This document shows, piece by piece, positions 1-8,796 of a DNA stretch of 33,244 nucleotides (position 1 is its first letter; each line of letters opens with the position of its first letter). The notes below the pieces were generated by a model. It did no database searches. It was given only the letters and a program-made list of their open reading frames with translations, and had not been told where the DNA came from. The DNA is taken from positions 3,197-36,440 of the forward strand of contig DCJB01000024.1 in NCBI GenBank assembly GCA_002317325.1, in the 5' to 3' direction. This DNA is from Bacteroidales bacterium UBA1711. Its GTDB lineage: Bacteria > Bacteroidota > Bacteroidia > Bacteroidales > P3. The position numbers were made by a program, and so were the translations under genes.

Positions 1-2
1 CG

Positions 3-119
3 GAGGAGTGGGAAGAACTCCCCGAAATGATTGCCACCTCCTCAGTCACCCGCTATGGACGGGACAAGATTCTCGCCCGCATAGAGGAAATCAACCAGTC
101 GCTGAGGGAAGGACGGTGA
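3..119 (+). CDS. C-terminal end of an unidentified protein (5' truncated by window)
   Basis: An open frame runs from the window edge to a TGA at 117-119 and encodes 38 residues, EEWEELPEMI to the end, rich in Glu, Arg and Lys. It looks like an amphipathic C-terminal helix. The longer frame through the same bases that joins the PBP4-like gene has atypical composition and is unlikely to be coding here. The family cannot be identified from this piece. The next gene starts 116 bp downstream on the same strand. Confidence 0.45.
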   Translation, partial: EEWEELPEMIATSSVTRYGRDKILARIEEINQSLREGR

Positions 120-235
120 ACAGCGAATGGCGCACAGACAAATGCACCTGCAAATACCAAACAAACCTCGACCGACGTCATACAGCCCCGAGTGATATTC
201 AAACAAGCACAAAAACGCACGCCCGCCAAAAAGTA

Positions 236-1693
236 ATGAACTCCAAAACCCCCATACTCCTGCTGCTCCTCCTCCTCGCCAGCATAACCTCAGCCGCCCA
301 AAAAACCGACAGGATAGACCTCGCGGTGCGGCGGGCCTGCCTCAATCCCGCCCTGCGGCACGCCTCGTTCTCCATCGCCGTGCGCAGCATACAGCACGAC
401 AGCACCATCTACGACTTCAACGCCGACCACGCCCTCCTGCCTGCAGGTCTGAACAAGCTCTTCACCTCGGCCGCAGCCTACAGCCGGTTGGGGTCCGACT
501 TCTGCTTCAGCACCTCCATAGAGCACAGCGGCTACATAGACACCGTGCGCAAGACCCTGCACGGCAACCTATACATCTGCGGCACGGGCGACCCGCTCTT
601 TGGATCGCCCGCCTACAAGCAGACCATACCCGACTCGGTGTTCATCTACATCGCCGGATTCCTCAAGCACGCCAAGATATTCCGCATCAGCGGCCACATC
701 TACGCCGACGGCAGCTGCTATTCGGACGAGACCGTCCACCCCACATGGCAGTGGGGCGACATAGGCAACTACTTCTGTGCCGGGGCTGGGGGAATCAACT
801 ATTTCTCCAACGCCGTTGAAGTGCATTTCGCCGCAGGGAAGAACCCCGGCGAGCCGGCCCGTATCATACAGCAGTACCCCAACATACCCATCGTCAACAA
901 CGTGACCACGGGTCCCGCCGACACCGCGGGGCGCATCACCTTCTTCGGCACCCCCAACGAGCTTCGGCGGGTGTGCTACGGGGTCATCCCACAAAACGTG
1001 AGCGACACCGTGGTGCGGGCCTCGCTGCCGCTGCCCGACTTGGTGATGGCGCAGGAACTGACGCAGTGGCTCCGCCAATCGGGCGTGCCGGTCAACGGCG
1101 AAGCCGGCCGCATAGCCCGCCGCGACATCAAGGAGCCCACCAAAGCGCTCCCCAACAGCTACTACAACTCCGCCCCGCTGAACACCATCTTCAGCCGCAC
1201 CATCTTCTCGAACAGCAACACCGTGGCGGAGAGTCTGTTCAAACACTTGGGCTTTCGCCAACTGAACGACGGTTCCTACGCCGGCGGGCAGCGCGCGCTC
1301 CGCCTCTACTTCGAGGAGCTGGGGCTTGATGCTTCGTGCATCAATCTGGTGGACGGGTGCGGGCTGTCGCGCGACAACCACGTCACCGCGAACTTCATCT
1401 GCAACTTTCTCGACACACTTGCCACCGAGTCCTATTTCCAAGAGATGTATGACCACTGGGAGATTGACTACTCGGCCAAGGACGATGCGTCGCTCCGCAT
1501 CCACCTCCCCAACAAGTGCGCCCTCAAATACAAGACCGGCACCATGACCGGCGTGCGCAACATTGCCGGCTATGCCACCAACCGCAAGGGCGAGACCTAC
1601 GCCTTTGCCATACTCTGCAACAACTACGACTGCGAGATAGGCACCCTCAACACCCTCATCGGCTCCATCATCGAAGAGATAGTGCGGCTGTAG
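236..1693 (+). CDS. PBP4-like (peptidase S13) D-alanyl-D-alanine carboxypeptidase homologue lacking the catalytic Ser
   Basis: This 485-residue protein has the layout of class C penicillin-binding protein 4 (DacB), a periplasmic DD-carboxypeptidase/endopeptidase that trims peptidoglycan peptides. The ATG at 236 is chosen because it opens a clear signal peptide (a run of Leu, then ASITSAAQ); the frame upstream is not protein-like. Family landmarks are the GNLYICGTGDPLF stretch after the first motif and KTGT at K433-T436 near the C-terminus. Two motifs are altered. The SxxK motif reads PAGLNK, with Gly71 (codon GGT, 446-448) where the nucleophilic Ser should be and Lys74 kept. The SxN motif reads N326-S327-N328. 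By family knowledge such a protein should not acylate, so it may be a binding or structural pseudo-enzyme. A sequencing error could explain one change but hardly both. It ends 71 bp before the convergent mreB. Confidence 0.85.
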   Translation: MNSKTPILLLLLLLASITSAAQKTDRIDLAVRRACLNPALRHASFSIAVRSIQHDSTIYDFNADHALLPAGLNKLFTSAAAYSRLGSDFCFSTSIEHSGYIDTVRKTLHGNLYICGTGDPLFGSPAYKQTIPDSVFIYIAGFLKHAKIFRISGHIYADGSCYSDETVHPTWQWGDIGNYFCAGAGGINYFSNAVEVHFAAGKNPGEPARIIQQYPNIPIVNNVTTGPADTAGRITFFGTPNELRRVCYGVIPQNVSDTVVRASLPLPDLVMAQELTQWLRQSGVPVNGEAGRIARRDIKEPTKALPNSYYNSAPLNTIFSRTIFSNSNTVAESLFKHLGFRQLNDGSYAGGQRALRLYFEELGLDASCINLVDGCGLSRDNHVTANFICNFLDTLATESYFQEMYDHWEIDYSAKDDASLRIHLPNKCALKYKTGTMTGVRNIAGYATNRKGETYAFAILCNNYDCEIGTLNTLIGSIIEEIVRL

Positions 1694-1707
1694 GGGGCAG
1701 ACAAAAG

Positions 1708-1747
1708 CGACGGAAGGCCGGAATCGAATGATTCCGGCCTTCCGTCG
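1708..1747. terminator. Bidirectional hairpin terminator between PBP4-like gene and mreB
   Basis: A perfect 18-bp inverted repeat (1708-1725 and 1730-1747) with a GAAT loop sits between two convergent genes. On the minus strand it is followed by CTTTTGT, which suits the end of mreB. On the + strand the following bases are TATAATGG, a weaker U-tract. It probably stops transcription from both sides. Confidence 0.8.
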
Positions 1748-1764
1748 TATAATGGGGCAAGTCC

Positions 1765-2790
1765 CTATCGGATGAGGAAGGAGAACTTGGAGAAGTTCTT
1801 GAGTGCGATGCCCGTGCCGCGGGCCACGGCCCGCAGGGGGTCGTCGGCAATGTGGACCTGCAGCTTAGTCTTGCTGGAGATGCGCTGGTCGAGGCCGCGC
1901 AGCAGCGAGCCGCCACCCGCGAGATAGATGCCAGTGCGGTAGATGTCGGCCGCCAACTCGGGAGGCGTGGCCGAGAGGGTGTCGAGGATGGCCTGCTCAA
2001 TGCGGGCGATAGACTTGTCGAGGGCGTGCGCAATCTCCTTATAGTTGACCGAAATCTCCTTAGGGAGGCCTGTGAGCAAGTCGCGGCCCAGCGTGGGATA
2101 GTCCTCGGGGCTGTCCTCCAGTTCGCTGACGGCAGCGCCGACTTTGATTTTCACCTGCTCGGCGGTACGCTCGCCGATGACCATATTGTGCTGCTTGCGC
2201 ATATACTCCACCACGTTCTCGTTGAACTCGTCGCCTGCCACCCGGATGGAATTGTTGCACACAATGCCGCCCAACGAAATGACTGCAATTTCGGCGGTGC
2301 CGCCTCCGATATCGACAATCATGTGGCCCTCGGGTTCGAGGACATCGATGCCGATGCCTATGGCGGCCGCCATAGGTTCGTGAATCATACGAATCTCCTT
2401 GGCGCCGGCCTGTTCGGCCGACTCGCGCACGGCACGTTCCTCAACGTTAGTAATGCCCGAAGGGATGCAAATCACCATGCGGAGCGACGGGGGCATGAAA
2501 GAGCGGTTGATGCTGGTCATGCCGATGAGTTCGCGGATGAGGTGCTGCGCCATTTCAAAGTCGGCGATCACGCCGCCGCGGAGCGGGCGGATAGTCTCGA
2601 TGTTCTTGTTGTCGGTCTTGCCCGCCATCATCTGGGCGCGCTTGCCGACGGCGATGATACGGTTGTTGGCTCGGTCAACGGCCACAATAGAGGGTTCGTC
2701 CACCACCACCTGGTCGTTGTATATGACAATGGAGTTGGCGGTGCCGAGGTCCATGGCCACCTCTTTGTTGAAAAATGAAAATAAACCCAT
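1765..2790 (-). CDS. mreB: Rod shape-determining protein MreB (actin-like)
   Basis: This 341-residue bacterial actin forms membrane-associated filaments that position the elongation machinery for lateral cell-wall synthesis. The actin-fold nucleotide motifs are in place: MDLGTANS near residue 13 (phosphate 1), VDIGGGTAEIAV in the middle (phosphate 2) and YLAGGGSLLRGLDQRI near the C-terminus (adenosine). The N-terminal MGLFSFFNKE is a likely membrane-binding amphipathic segment. Length is normal for the family. It lies 85 bp downstream of purH on the same strand, an arrangement common in Bacteroidales, but no mreC or mreD follows: the next feature is a terminator and a convergent gene. The 2791-2875 gap holds a small GAGGCC/GGCCTC hairpin (2846-2865) of unknown role. 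Confidence 0.97.
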   Translation of the reverse strand: MGLFSFFNKEVAMDLGTANSIVIYNDQVVVDEPSIVAVDRANNRIIAVGKRAQMMAGKTDNKNIETIRPLRGGVIADFEMAQHLIRELIGMTSINRSFMPPSLRMVICIPSGITNVEERAVRESAEQAGAKEIRMIHEPMAAAIGIGIDVLEPEGHMIVDIGGGTAEIAVISLGGIVCNNSIRVAGDEFNENVVEYMRKQHNMVIGERTAEQVKIKVGAAVSELEDSPEDYPTLGRDLLTGLPKEISVNYKEIAHALDKSIARIEQAILDTLSATPPELAADIYRTGIYLAGGGSLLRGLDQRISSKTKLQVHIADDPLRAVARGTGIALKNFSKFSFLIR

Positions 2791-2875
2791 TTGCTGTTTG
2801 CTGGTTCTTCTCTGAAGAATGAATACTCTGTGTTAACTCTCGATGGAGGCCGATGGTCAGGCCTCGCTTGCCATA

Positions 2876-4402
2876 TCAATGTTTGAAGTGGCGGAAGCCC
2901 GTGATGGCCATGCCCATGTGGTTCTTTTCGCAATAGTCGATGCTGTCCTGGTCGTGGATAGAGCCGCCGGGATGGGCCACGGCGACAATGCCTGCCTCGT
3001 GGGCGATCTCCACGCAGTCGGCGAAGGGGAAGAAAGCATCGCTGGCCATGACGGCGCCGCGGAGGTCGAAGCCGAAAGCGCCGGCCTTGGCGACAGCCTG
3101 GCGAAGGGCATCCACACGCGAAGTCTGACCCGTGCCGCTGGCGCAGAGTTGTCCGTTCTTGGCCAGCACGATGGCGTTGCTCTTGGTGTGTTTGACCAAG
3201 ATAGTGGCAAACACCAAGTCGCGGGCCTGCTGTTCGGTGATGGGGGTGGAGGTGACGCTTTGGAGCATCTGATCCATCGTGGGGACCACGGTGTCGCGGT
3301 CCTGCACCAGCACGCCGTCGAGCACGCTGCGGAACACCTTGTCGTGCATCTTGAAGTTCTTGCGGCGTAGAATGATTCGGTTCTTCTTGCCCCGCAGGAT
3401 GGCCAATGCCTCGTCGTCATAGCCGGGGGCAATGCAGACCTCGAAGAAAATCTTGTGCATTTCCTCTGCCACCTCCTTGGTGACGGTGCGGTTGGTGATG
3501 AGAATGCCGCCGAAGGCCGACACGGGGTCGCCGGCCAAAGCATCCTTCCAAGCCTCTAACAGTGAGGGACGCACGGCGAGGCCGCAAGCATTGTTGTGCT
3601 TCAGAATGGCGAAAGCCGTCTCCGAGAAGTCGTCCATCAGCGAGCAGGCGGCATCGATGTCGCCAATGTTGTTATAAGAAATCTCCTTTCCGTTCAGTTT
3701 GTCGAAGCAGGCCTCCAAATTGCCGAAGAAGTAGCCCTTTTGGTGAGGATTCTCGCCGTAGCGCAGCACCGACACCTCGCTGCAGCTCTGCTTGAAGGCG
3801 GGGAGCTGTTCCTGCTGGTTGAAGTAGTTGAAAATGGAGGTGTCGTAATGCGAACTGACCTGGAAGGCGTAAGCCGCAAAACGGCGGCGCTGTTCGAGGG
3901 TGGTTGCGCCCTCCTGCTGGGTGTAGAGCGAGAGGAACTCGGCGTAGCGTTCGACCGACGGGACAATAAGCACATCATTGAAATTCTTGGCGGCGGCGCG
4001 GATGAGAGAGATGCCTCCGATGTCGATTTTCTCGATGATGTCCTGCTCGGGGGCGCCGATAGCGACGGTTGCCTCAAAGGGGTAGAGGTCAACAATGACG
4101 AGGTCGATTTCGGGTATTTCGTACTGGGCCAGCTGTTCGCCGTCGGAGTACATATCGCGGCGGCTCAGAATGCCGCCAAACACCTTGGGGTGTAGAGTCT
4201 TCACACGGCCGCCAAGGATAGAGGGATAGCCGGTGAGAGATTCAACAGTCACGGGCTCGATGCCGAGGTCATGAATAAACTGACAGGTGCCGCCGGTAGA
4301 GTAGATGGTGACACCCTGCTCATCCAGCGCTCTGACTATGGGTTCCAACCCGTCTTTGTAGAACACAGAGATGAGAGCTGACTTAATCTTTTTCGTTTCC
4401 AT
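2876..4402 (-). CDS. purH: Bifunctional AICAR formyltransferase / IMP cyclohydrolase
   Basis: This 508-residue enzyme carries out the last two steps of de novo purine synthesis: formylation of AICAR with 10-formyl-THF, then ring closure to IMP. The N-terminal MGS-like cyclohydrolase domain starts KSALISVFYKDGLEP and contains STGGT and GGRVKTLHPKVFGG. The C-terminal formyltransferase domain contains KHNNACG and ends in the family's typical RHFKH tail. Length and order match complete PurH. It is the middle gene of a minus-strand series pfkA-purH-mreB, 62 bp after pfkA. No purine-riboswitch-like structure is seen in the short gaps. Confidence 0.97.
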   Translation of the reverse strand: METKKIKSALISVFYKDGLEPIVRALDEQGVTIYSTGGTCQFIHDLGIEPVTVESLTGYPSILGGRVKTLHPKVFGGILSRRDMYSDGEQLAQYEIPEIDLVIVDLYPFEATVAIGAPEQDIIEKIDIGGISLIRAAAKNFNDVLIVPSVERYAEFLSLYTQQEGATTLEQRRRFAAYAFQVSSHYDTSIFNYFNQQEQLPAFKQSCSEVSVLRYGENPHQKGYFFGNLEACFDKLNGKEISYNNIGDIDAACSLMDDFSETAFAILKHNNACGLAVRPSLLEAWKDALAGDPVSAFGGILITNRTVTKEVAEEMHKIFFEVCIAPGYDDEALAILRGKKNRIILRRKNFKMHDKVFRSVLDGVLVQDRDTVVPTMDQMLQSVTSTPITEQQARDLVFATILVKHTKSNAIVLAKNGQLCASGTGQTSRVDALRQAVAKAGAFGFDLRGAVMASDAFFPFADCVEIAHEAGIVAVAHPGGSIHDQDSIDYCEKNHMGMAITGFRHFKH

Positions 4403-4464
4403 CGTGGTATTATTTCTTCATTTTTATGTTGACGGCAGCGTGCTGCCTGAAAAAATCGCCGAGG

Positions 4465-5574
4465 TCAGTCTCGCCTATCGCCGAAAGAGATGCCCAGTCC
4501 GCGGGCCGTGTCCACCAATCGGCAGTCGGGCTGCACGAGGTTTTGGGCCTTCACGGCGTCGGCCAGCGGGACGGCCACGATGTCGGGGTGCTGGTAGGCC
4601 ACCATCTGGCCGAAGCGACCCTCCATGACCAGTTCCATGGCCCGGACGCCAAATTCGGAAGCGAGGATGCGGTCAAAAGCAGTCGGCGTGCCGCCGCGCT
4701 GCAGATGGCCGAGGATGGTGCAGCGGATGTCGTGTTCCACCCCCGCATTGCGGAGTTCGTCGGCCAAGCGGTCGCCCACACCGCCCAGTTTGATGTGCTG
4801 GTAGCCCACCTCGCCCGTGACGGTGCCCACCACGTCGCCGCCCTTGGGCTTGGCGCCCTCGGCCACAACGATGATGCAGAAGCCGCGGCGCTTGTTGTAG
4901 CGCTGCTCAATCTTTTCCTTGATGGCCTCCACATCATAAGGTATCTCGGGGATAACGCACACGTCGGCGCCGCCGGCGATGGCGCTGTGGAGCGCAATCC
5001 ACCCTGCGTCGCGCCCCATGACCTCCATGATGAAGACACGGTTGTGGCTGGCGGCAGTGGTGACAAGTTTGTCGATGGCCTCGGTGCAGATCTGCACGGC
5101 GGTCTGGAAGCCGAAAGTATAGTCGGTCATCGAGAGGTCGTTGTCGATTGTCTTGGGGACGCCGACTATATTGAGGCCTTTTTCGGCGAGGCCGAGAGAG
5201 ATTCGCTGGGAGCCGTCGCCGCCGATGTTGATGACGGCATCCACGCCCATATACTGGAGTTTGCGGAGCATTTCGTCGCTTCTGTCCGCCGTGGTCCACG
5301 AGCCGTCGTTCTGCTTGACGGGCCAGGCAAAGGGGCCGCCCTTGTTGGTAGTGCCCAAGATAGTGCCGCCCATAGTCTGAAGGCCTTCGACGGCCTTTTC
5401 GTCCAGTTCGACGATTTCGGTCGGCTCGCGAAGCACGCCGTTGAAAGACTCAATGCAACCTATCACCTCCCAGTCTTTGGTCTGAGAGGCACGCTTCACG
5501 ATGCCGCGAATGACGGCATTCAGGCCCGGGCAGTCGCCGCCTCCAGTGAGAACCATTACTCTTTTTAGTGCCAT
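4465..5574 (-). CDS. pfkA: 6-phosphofructokinase (group III type, probably ATP-dependent)
   Basis: This 369-residue enzyme phosphorylates fructose 6-phosphate to fructose 1,6-bisphosphate, the committed step of glycolysis. Motifs read LTGGGDCPGLNAVIRG (nucleotide loop), GGDGS at residues 118-122, PKTIDND with Lys141 and catalytic Asp144, and MEVMGRDAGWIAL. By the known rule, Gly after GGD (E. coli G104) marks ATP use and Asp marks pyrophosphate use. Here it is Gly121, so ATP is favoured, while Lys141 replaces the Gly124 of E. coli, as in group III PFKs. The start at 5574 gives MALKRVMVLTGGGDCPG, matching homologues; an in-frame ATG at 5586 adds only four residues. A good Bacteroidetes promoter lies 76 bp upstream. 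Confidence 0.95.
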   Translation of the reverse strand: MALKRVMVLTGGGDCPGLNAVIRGIVKRASQTKDWEVIGCIESFNGVLREPTEIVELDEKAVEGLQTMGGTILGTTNKGGPFAWPVKQNDGSWTTADRSDEMLRKLQYMGVDAVINIGGDGSQRISLGLAEKGLNIVGVPKTIDNDLSMTDYTFGFQTAVQICTEAIDKLVTTAASHNRVFIMEVMGRDAGWIALHSAIAGGADVCVIPEIPYDVEAIKEKIEQRYNKRRGFCIIVVAEGAKPKGGDVVGTVTGEVGYQHIKLGGVGDRLADELRNAGVEHDIRCTILGHLQRGGTPTAFDRILASEFGVRAMELVMEGRFGQMVAYQHPDIVAVPLADAVKAQNLVQPDCRLVDTARGLGISFGDRRD

Positions 5575-5649
5575 GGCAAAATGCAATAGTCAACGCTACA
5601 ATTTGATTCTACGGAGATTGCCTCTGAGAGGGAAATCCCGTAGAACTCG

Positions 5650-5682
5650 CAAAGGTACGAAAAAAAAAGCAATCGTCACAAA
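5650..5682 (-). promoter_or_regulatory. Bacteroidetes-type promoter for pfkA
   Basis: Read on the minus strand: TTTG at 5682-5679, a 21-bp spacer, then TACCTTTG at 5657-5650. This fits the Bacteroidetes primary sigma factor pattern TTTG-N19-21-TAnnTTTG. Transcription would start near 5643, giving a leader of about 70 nt before the ATG at 5574. Confidence 0.7.
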
Positions 5683-5725
5683 CTGTGGGAAAGAAAAGCG
5701 AAAAAAAGTGTGAAGTGCGAATGAT

Positions 5726-5759
5726 TTTGCCAACAGTTGCAAAAAAAACCGTATTTTTG
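5726..5759 (+). promoter_or_regulatory. Bacteroidetes-type promoter for the beta-CASP gene run
   Basis: TTTG at 5726-5729, a 22-bp spacer and TATTTTTG at 5752-5759 match TAnnTTTG with an acceptable -33 element. It is divergent from the pfkA promoter. The predicted start near 5766 gives a leader of about 80 nt before the ATG at 5848, and it probably drives the + strand run that follows. Confidence 0.6.
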
Positions 5760-5847
5760 TCAATTCAACAGACCCCATATTGACAGCCAAAGAATAGGGG
5801 TTAGTACAGTGAACAGCAATAAGCTATAGACAAAACACCCAAACGCC

Positions 5848-7248
5848 ATGAAACTCTCATTCCTCGGAGCAGCCCGCGAGGTGACAGGCAGCAAGCACCT
5901 TATCACTACGAAAAAGGGGCTAAAAATTCTTCTTGACTGCGGAATGTATCAGGGCAAGGGACTTGAGACCGACTCCATGAACCGAGACCTCGGATTTGAC
6001 CCCTCGGCCATCGACTACATCATCCTCTCCCACGCCCACATCGACCACTCGGGCCTCATCCCCTACATCTACAAACTCGGCTTCCGCGGCACCGTGCTTT
6101 GCACCCCCGCCACCCGCGACCTCTGCGCCATCATGCTGGCCGACGCCGGCCGCATTCAAGAGTCCGACATCCACACCTTCAACAAGAAGCGCAAAGCCCA
6201 GGGCGAGGAGCCCGTAGAGCCCATCTACACCGAGAAAGACGCCCAAGATTGCCTGTCGTGCTTCATCAGCGTGCCCTACCGCAAGCCCTTCGACATAGGA
6301 GGCGAGGCGGAGTTGCAGTTCTACGATGCGGGACATATCCTCGGCAGCAGCTGCGTGTTCCTCAAAATCAAGGACGGCCGCCGCACCATCAAACTTGGAT
6401 TCACTGGCGACGTAGGACGCTACGACAAGCGCATACTCAAAGACCCCGAGCCGTTTCCGCAGACCGACTACCTCATCATGGAATCGACCTACGGAGACCG
6501 GCTGCACACCTCGTTAGATAACGCCGAGCAGGAACTGCTCATGGCGGTATTAGACACCTGCGCCAAGAAGAAGGGGAAGCTCATCATTCCCTCCTTCGCC
6601 ATCGGCCGCGCCCAGGAAATCATCTATGCCCTCGACCGCTTGGAGTCGTCCAAAATGCTGCCCGGGGTTGACGTGTATGTAGATAGCCCACTCAGCATCA
6701 ACGCCACGCACATCATGAAGCTCCACGACGAGTGCTTCGGCAGCGAGATACTCGACTACATGAAAGAGAACCCCGACCCCTTCGGATTCGCCCGGCTTCA
6801 GTATGTCCAGTCGGTGGAGGCCTCCAAGGCGCTCAACGTCCGCCACAAGCCGTGCGTCATCATTGCCGCCTCGGGCATGATGGAGGCAGGTCGTGTGAAG
6901 CACCATTTGGCCAACCACATCGACGACCCCACCACCACCATCCTCTGCGTGGGCTACTGTGAGCCGAAGACCCTCGGGGCGAAGATAATGCGGGGCGACA
7001 AGAGCGTATCCATCTTCGGGCACATCTATCCGGTGCGGGCCGAGCTGCGCCGTATAGAGTCCCTCTCGGGCCACGCCGACTACAACGAAATGATTCGCTA
7101 CATCGGCTGCCAGGACAAGAAGAAGGTAAAGCGCATCTTCCTCGTACACGGAGAGCGCGAGGTGCAGGACCACTTCCGCAGCACCCTCGGCGCCGAAGGC
7201 TGGAAGCGGGTAGAGATTCCCGAGTTCCGCCAAGAGATAGAATTGTAA
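5848..7248 (+). CDS. MBL-fold metallo-hydrolase with beta-CASP and RNA-specificity domains
   Basis: This 466-residue protein belongs to the beta-CASP branch of metallo-beta-lactamases (CPSF73/YSH1-like), usually zinc-dependent RNA nucleases. The metal motif SHAHIDHSG places H62, H64, D66 and H67; DAGHILGSS and GFTGDVGR supply further ligands. ESTYGDR, SFAIGRAQEIIYAL and SGMMEAGRVKHHL match beta-CASP motifs A-C, and LSGHADYNEM with LVHGE closes the RNA-specificity (RMMBL) domain. No signal peptide is present, so it is cytoplasmic. It is the first gene of a + strand run and is 21 bp from cstA. The substrate cannot be told from sequence. Confidence 0.93.
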   Translation: MKLSFLGAAREVTGSKHLITTKKGLKILLDCGMYQGKGLETDSMNRDLGFDPSAIDYIILSHAHIDHSGLIPYIYKLGFRGTVLCTPATRDLCAIMLADAGRIQESDIHTFNKKRKAQGEEPVEPIYTEKDAQDCLSCFISVPYRKPFDIGGEAELQFYDAGHILGSSCVFLKIKDGRRTIKLGFTGDVGRYDKRILKDPEPFPQTDYLIMESTYGDRLHTSLDNAEQELLMAVLDTCAKKKGKLIIPSFAIGRAQEIIYALDRLESSKMLPGVDVYVDSPLSINATHIMKLHDECFGSEILDYMKENPDPFGFARLQYVQSVEASKALNVRHKPCVIIAASGMMEAGRVKHHLANHIDDPTTTILCVGYCEPKTLGAKIMRGDKSVSIFGHIYPVRAELRRIESLSGHADYNEMIRYIGCQDKKKVKRIFLVHGEREVQDHFRSTLGAEGWKRVEIPEFRQEIEL

Positions 7249-7269
7249 CACCGCAAAAACCCACCCAGC

Positions 7270-8748
7270 ATGACCACCTTTTGCATAGCCGTTGTTCTCT
7301 TGATTCTTGGATACCTCATCTACTCCAAAGTGATAGAGCGAATCGTGGAGGTTGATTCATCCCGCCCCACCCCTGCCGTCGTCCATCCCGACGGGGTAGA
7401 TTTCGTGCCGCTGAAGCCTTGGCGGGTATTCCTCATCCAATTCCTCAACATCGCCGGCGTCGGCCCCATCTGCGGCGCCATCATGGGGGCGCAGTTCGGC
7501 TCCGCCTCGTTCCTGTGGATAGTCTTCGGCAGCATATTTGCCGGGGCGGTGCACGACTTCGTCTCGGGCTATATCTCGCTGCGGCGTGACGGGGCCTCGC
7601 TGCCCGAGATACACGGCGCCTACCTCGGCGACCGAGTGAAGCAGTTCATGCGCCTGTTCACCGTGCTGCTGATGGTGTTGGTAGGCGCGGTGTTCGTCAA
7701 CACACCCGCCGTGCTGCTCAACGCCAACTTCACCCCCGGTTGGAACATCTTCATCTGGGTGGCCGTCATCTTCGCCTACTACCTCGTAGCCACGCTGCTC
7801 CCCATCGACAAGCTCATCGGCCGCATCTATCCGGTCTTCGGGTTTCTGCTGCTGGGCATGGCGGTGGCCATCGTCGTGGCCTTCGTAGTGTATCGGCCCG
7901 AACTGCCCGAGGTGTGGGAAGGGCTTGAAAACCGCCATCCCGACGCCGCCCACAACCCCATCTTCCCCATGATGTTCATCAGCATAGCGTGCGGGGCCAT
8001 TAGCGGCTTCCACGCCACCCAGTCGCCGCTCATGGCGCGCTGCATGACCAATGAGAAGCAGGCGCGCCCCGTCTTCTACGGCAGCATGATAACCGAAGGC
8101 ATAGTGGCCCTCATCTGGGCGGCGGCAGCCACCATCTTCTACCACGACCCGCAGCTCCAGCCCCTCACGGTCAACCCCGCCACCGGCGCCACCCTCGGGG
8201 GCAACGCCATGGTGGGAGTCATCACCAACGCCTGGTTTCCGCGCGCGGTGGCCGTGGTCTGCGTCCTCGGGGTAATCTCCGCCGCCGTCACCTCGGGCGA
8301 CACCGCCCTACGGTCGGCGCGCCTCATTGTGGCCGACTTCCTCCACTTCGACCAGAAGCCCATCCGCAACCGACTACTCGTAGCCGGGGCCATCTTCGCA
8401 GTCACCGCGGGGGTGCTGGTCTATTCGCTCCTCGACGCCAAAGGCTTCGACGTCATCTGGCGCTACTTTGCCTGGAGCAACCAACTGCTGGCCGCAGTCA
8501 CCCTGTGGGCCGTCACCATGTACCTGTACCTCAGACACAAGCCCTATATTATCGCCCTTGTGCCGGCGATCTTTATGACCATGGTGACAGGCTGCTTCCT
8601 CTTCGTGGCCGAGAAAGAGGGCTTAGGCGCCATCCTGCCCCACAGCGTGGGATACGCCATCGGCGGCCTCATCACAGTCCTCGCCATCGCACTGTTTTTC
8701 AGAGCCGCCCGCCGCCTTGACAAAAAAAATGACACCGCACGGCAATAA
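7270..8748 (+). CDS. cstA: Carbon starvation protein CstA family (short form), peptide/pyruvate transporter
   Basis: This 492-residue polytopic membrane protein has the CstA core: KPWRVFLIQFLNIAGVGPICGAIMGAQFG, FAGAVHDFVSGYISLRRDG and the distal SGDTALRSARLIVADF. Many hydrophobic segments span the sequence. It is shorter than the roughly 700-residue E. coli protein but typical of the short form seen in Bacteroidetes. The family imports small peptides or pyruvate when carbon is scarce. The ATG at 7270 leads straight into the first membrane helix. Its coupling to the upstream beta-CASP gene is by spacing only; no functional link is evident. Confidence 0.93.
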   Translation: MTTFCIAVVLLILGYLIYSKVIERIVEVDSSRPTPAVVHPDGVDFVPLKPWRVFLIQFLNIAGVGPICGAIMGAQFGSASFLWIVFGSIFAGAVHDFVSGYISLRRDGASLPEIHGAYLGDRVKQFMRLFTVLLMVLVGAVFVNTPAVLLNANFTPGWNIFIWVAVIFAYYLVATLLPIDKLIGRIYPVFGFLLLGMAVAIVVAFVVYRPELPEVWEGLENRHPDAAHNPIFPMMFISIACGAISGFHATQSPLMARCMTNEKQARPVFYGSMITEGIVALIWAAAATIFYHDPQLQPLTVNPATGATLGGNAMVGVITNAWFPRAVAVVCVLGVISAAVTSGDTALRSARLIVADFLHFDQKPIRNRLLVAGAIFAVTAGVLVYSLLDAKGFDVIWRYFAWSNQLLAAVTLWAVTMYLYLRHKPYIIALVPAIFMTMVTGCFLFVAEKEGLGAILPHSVGYAIGGLITVLAIALFFRAARRLDKKNDTARQ

Positions 8749-8796
8749 TTGAAACAGTACAACGTTAACACAACAAAAAATAACAATCCTCCATCA

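Noticed and set aside
5596..5790. 64-codon minus-strand frame between pfkA and the beta-CASP gene
   Set aside because: It covers both divergent promoters and a phenylalanine-rich A/T-run translation; there is no support for a gene.
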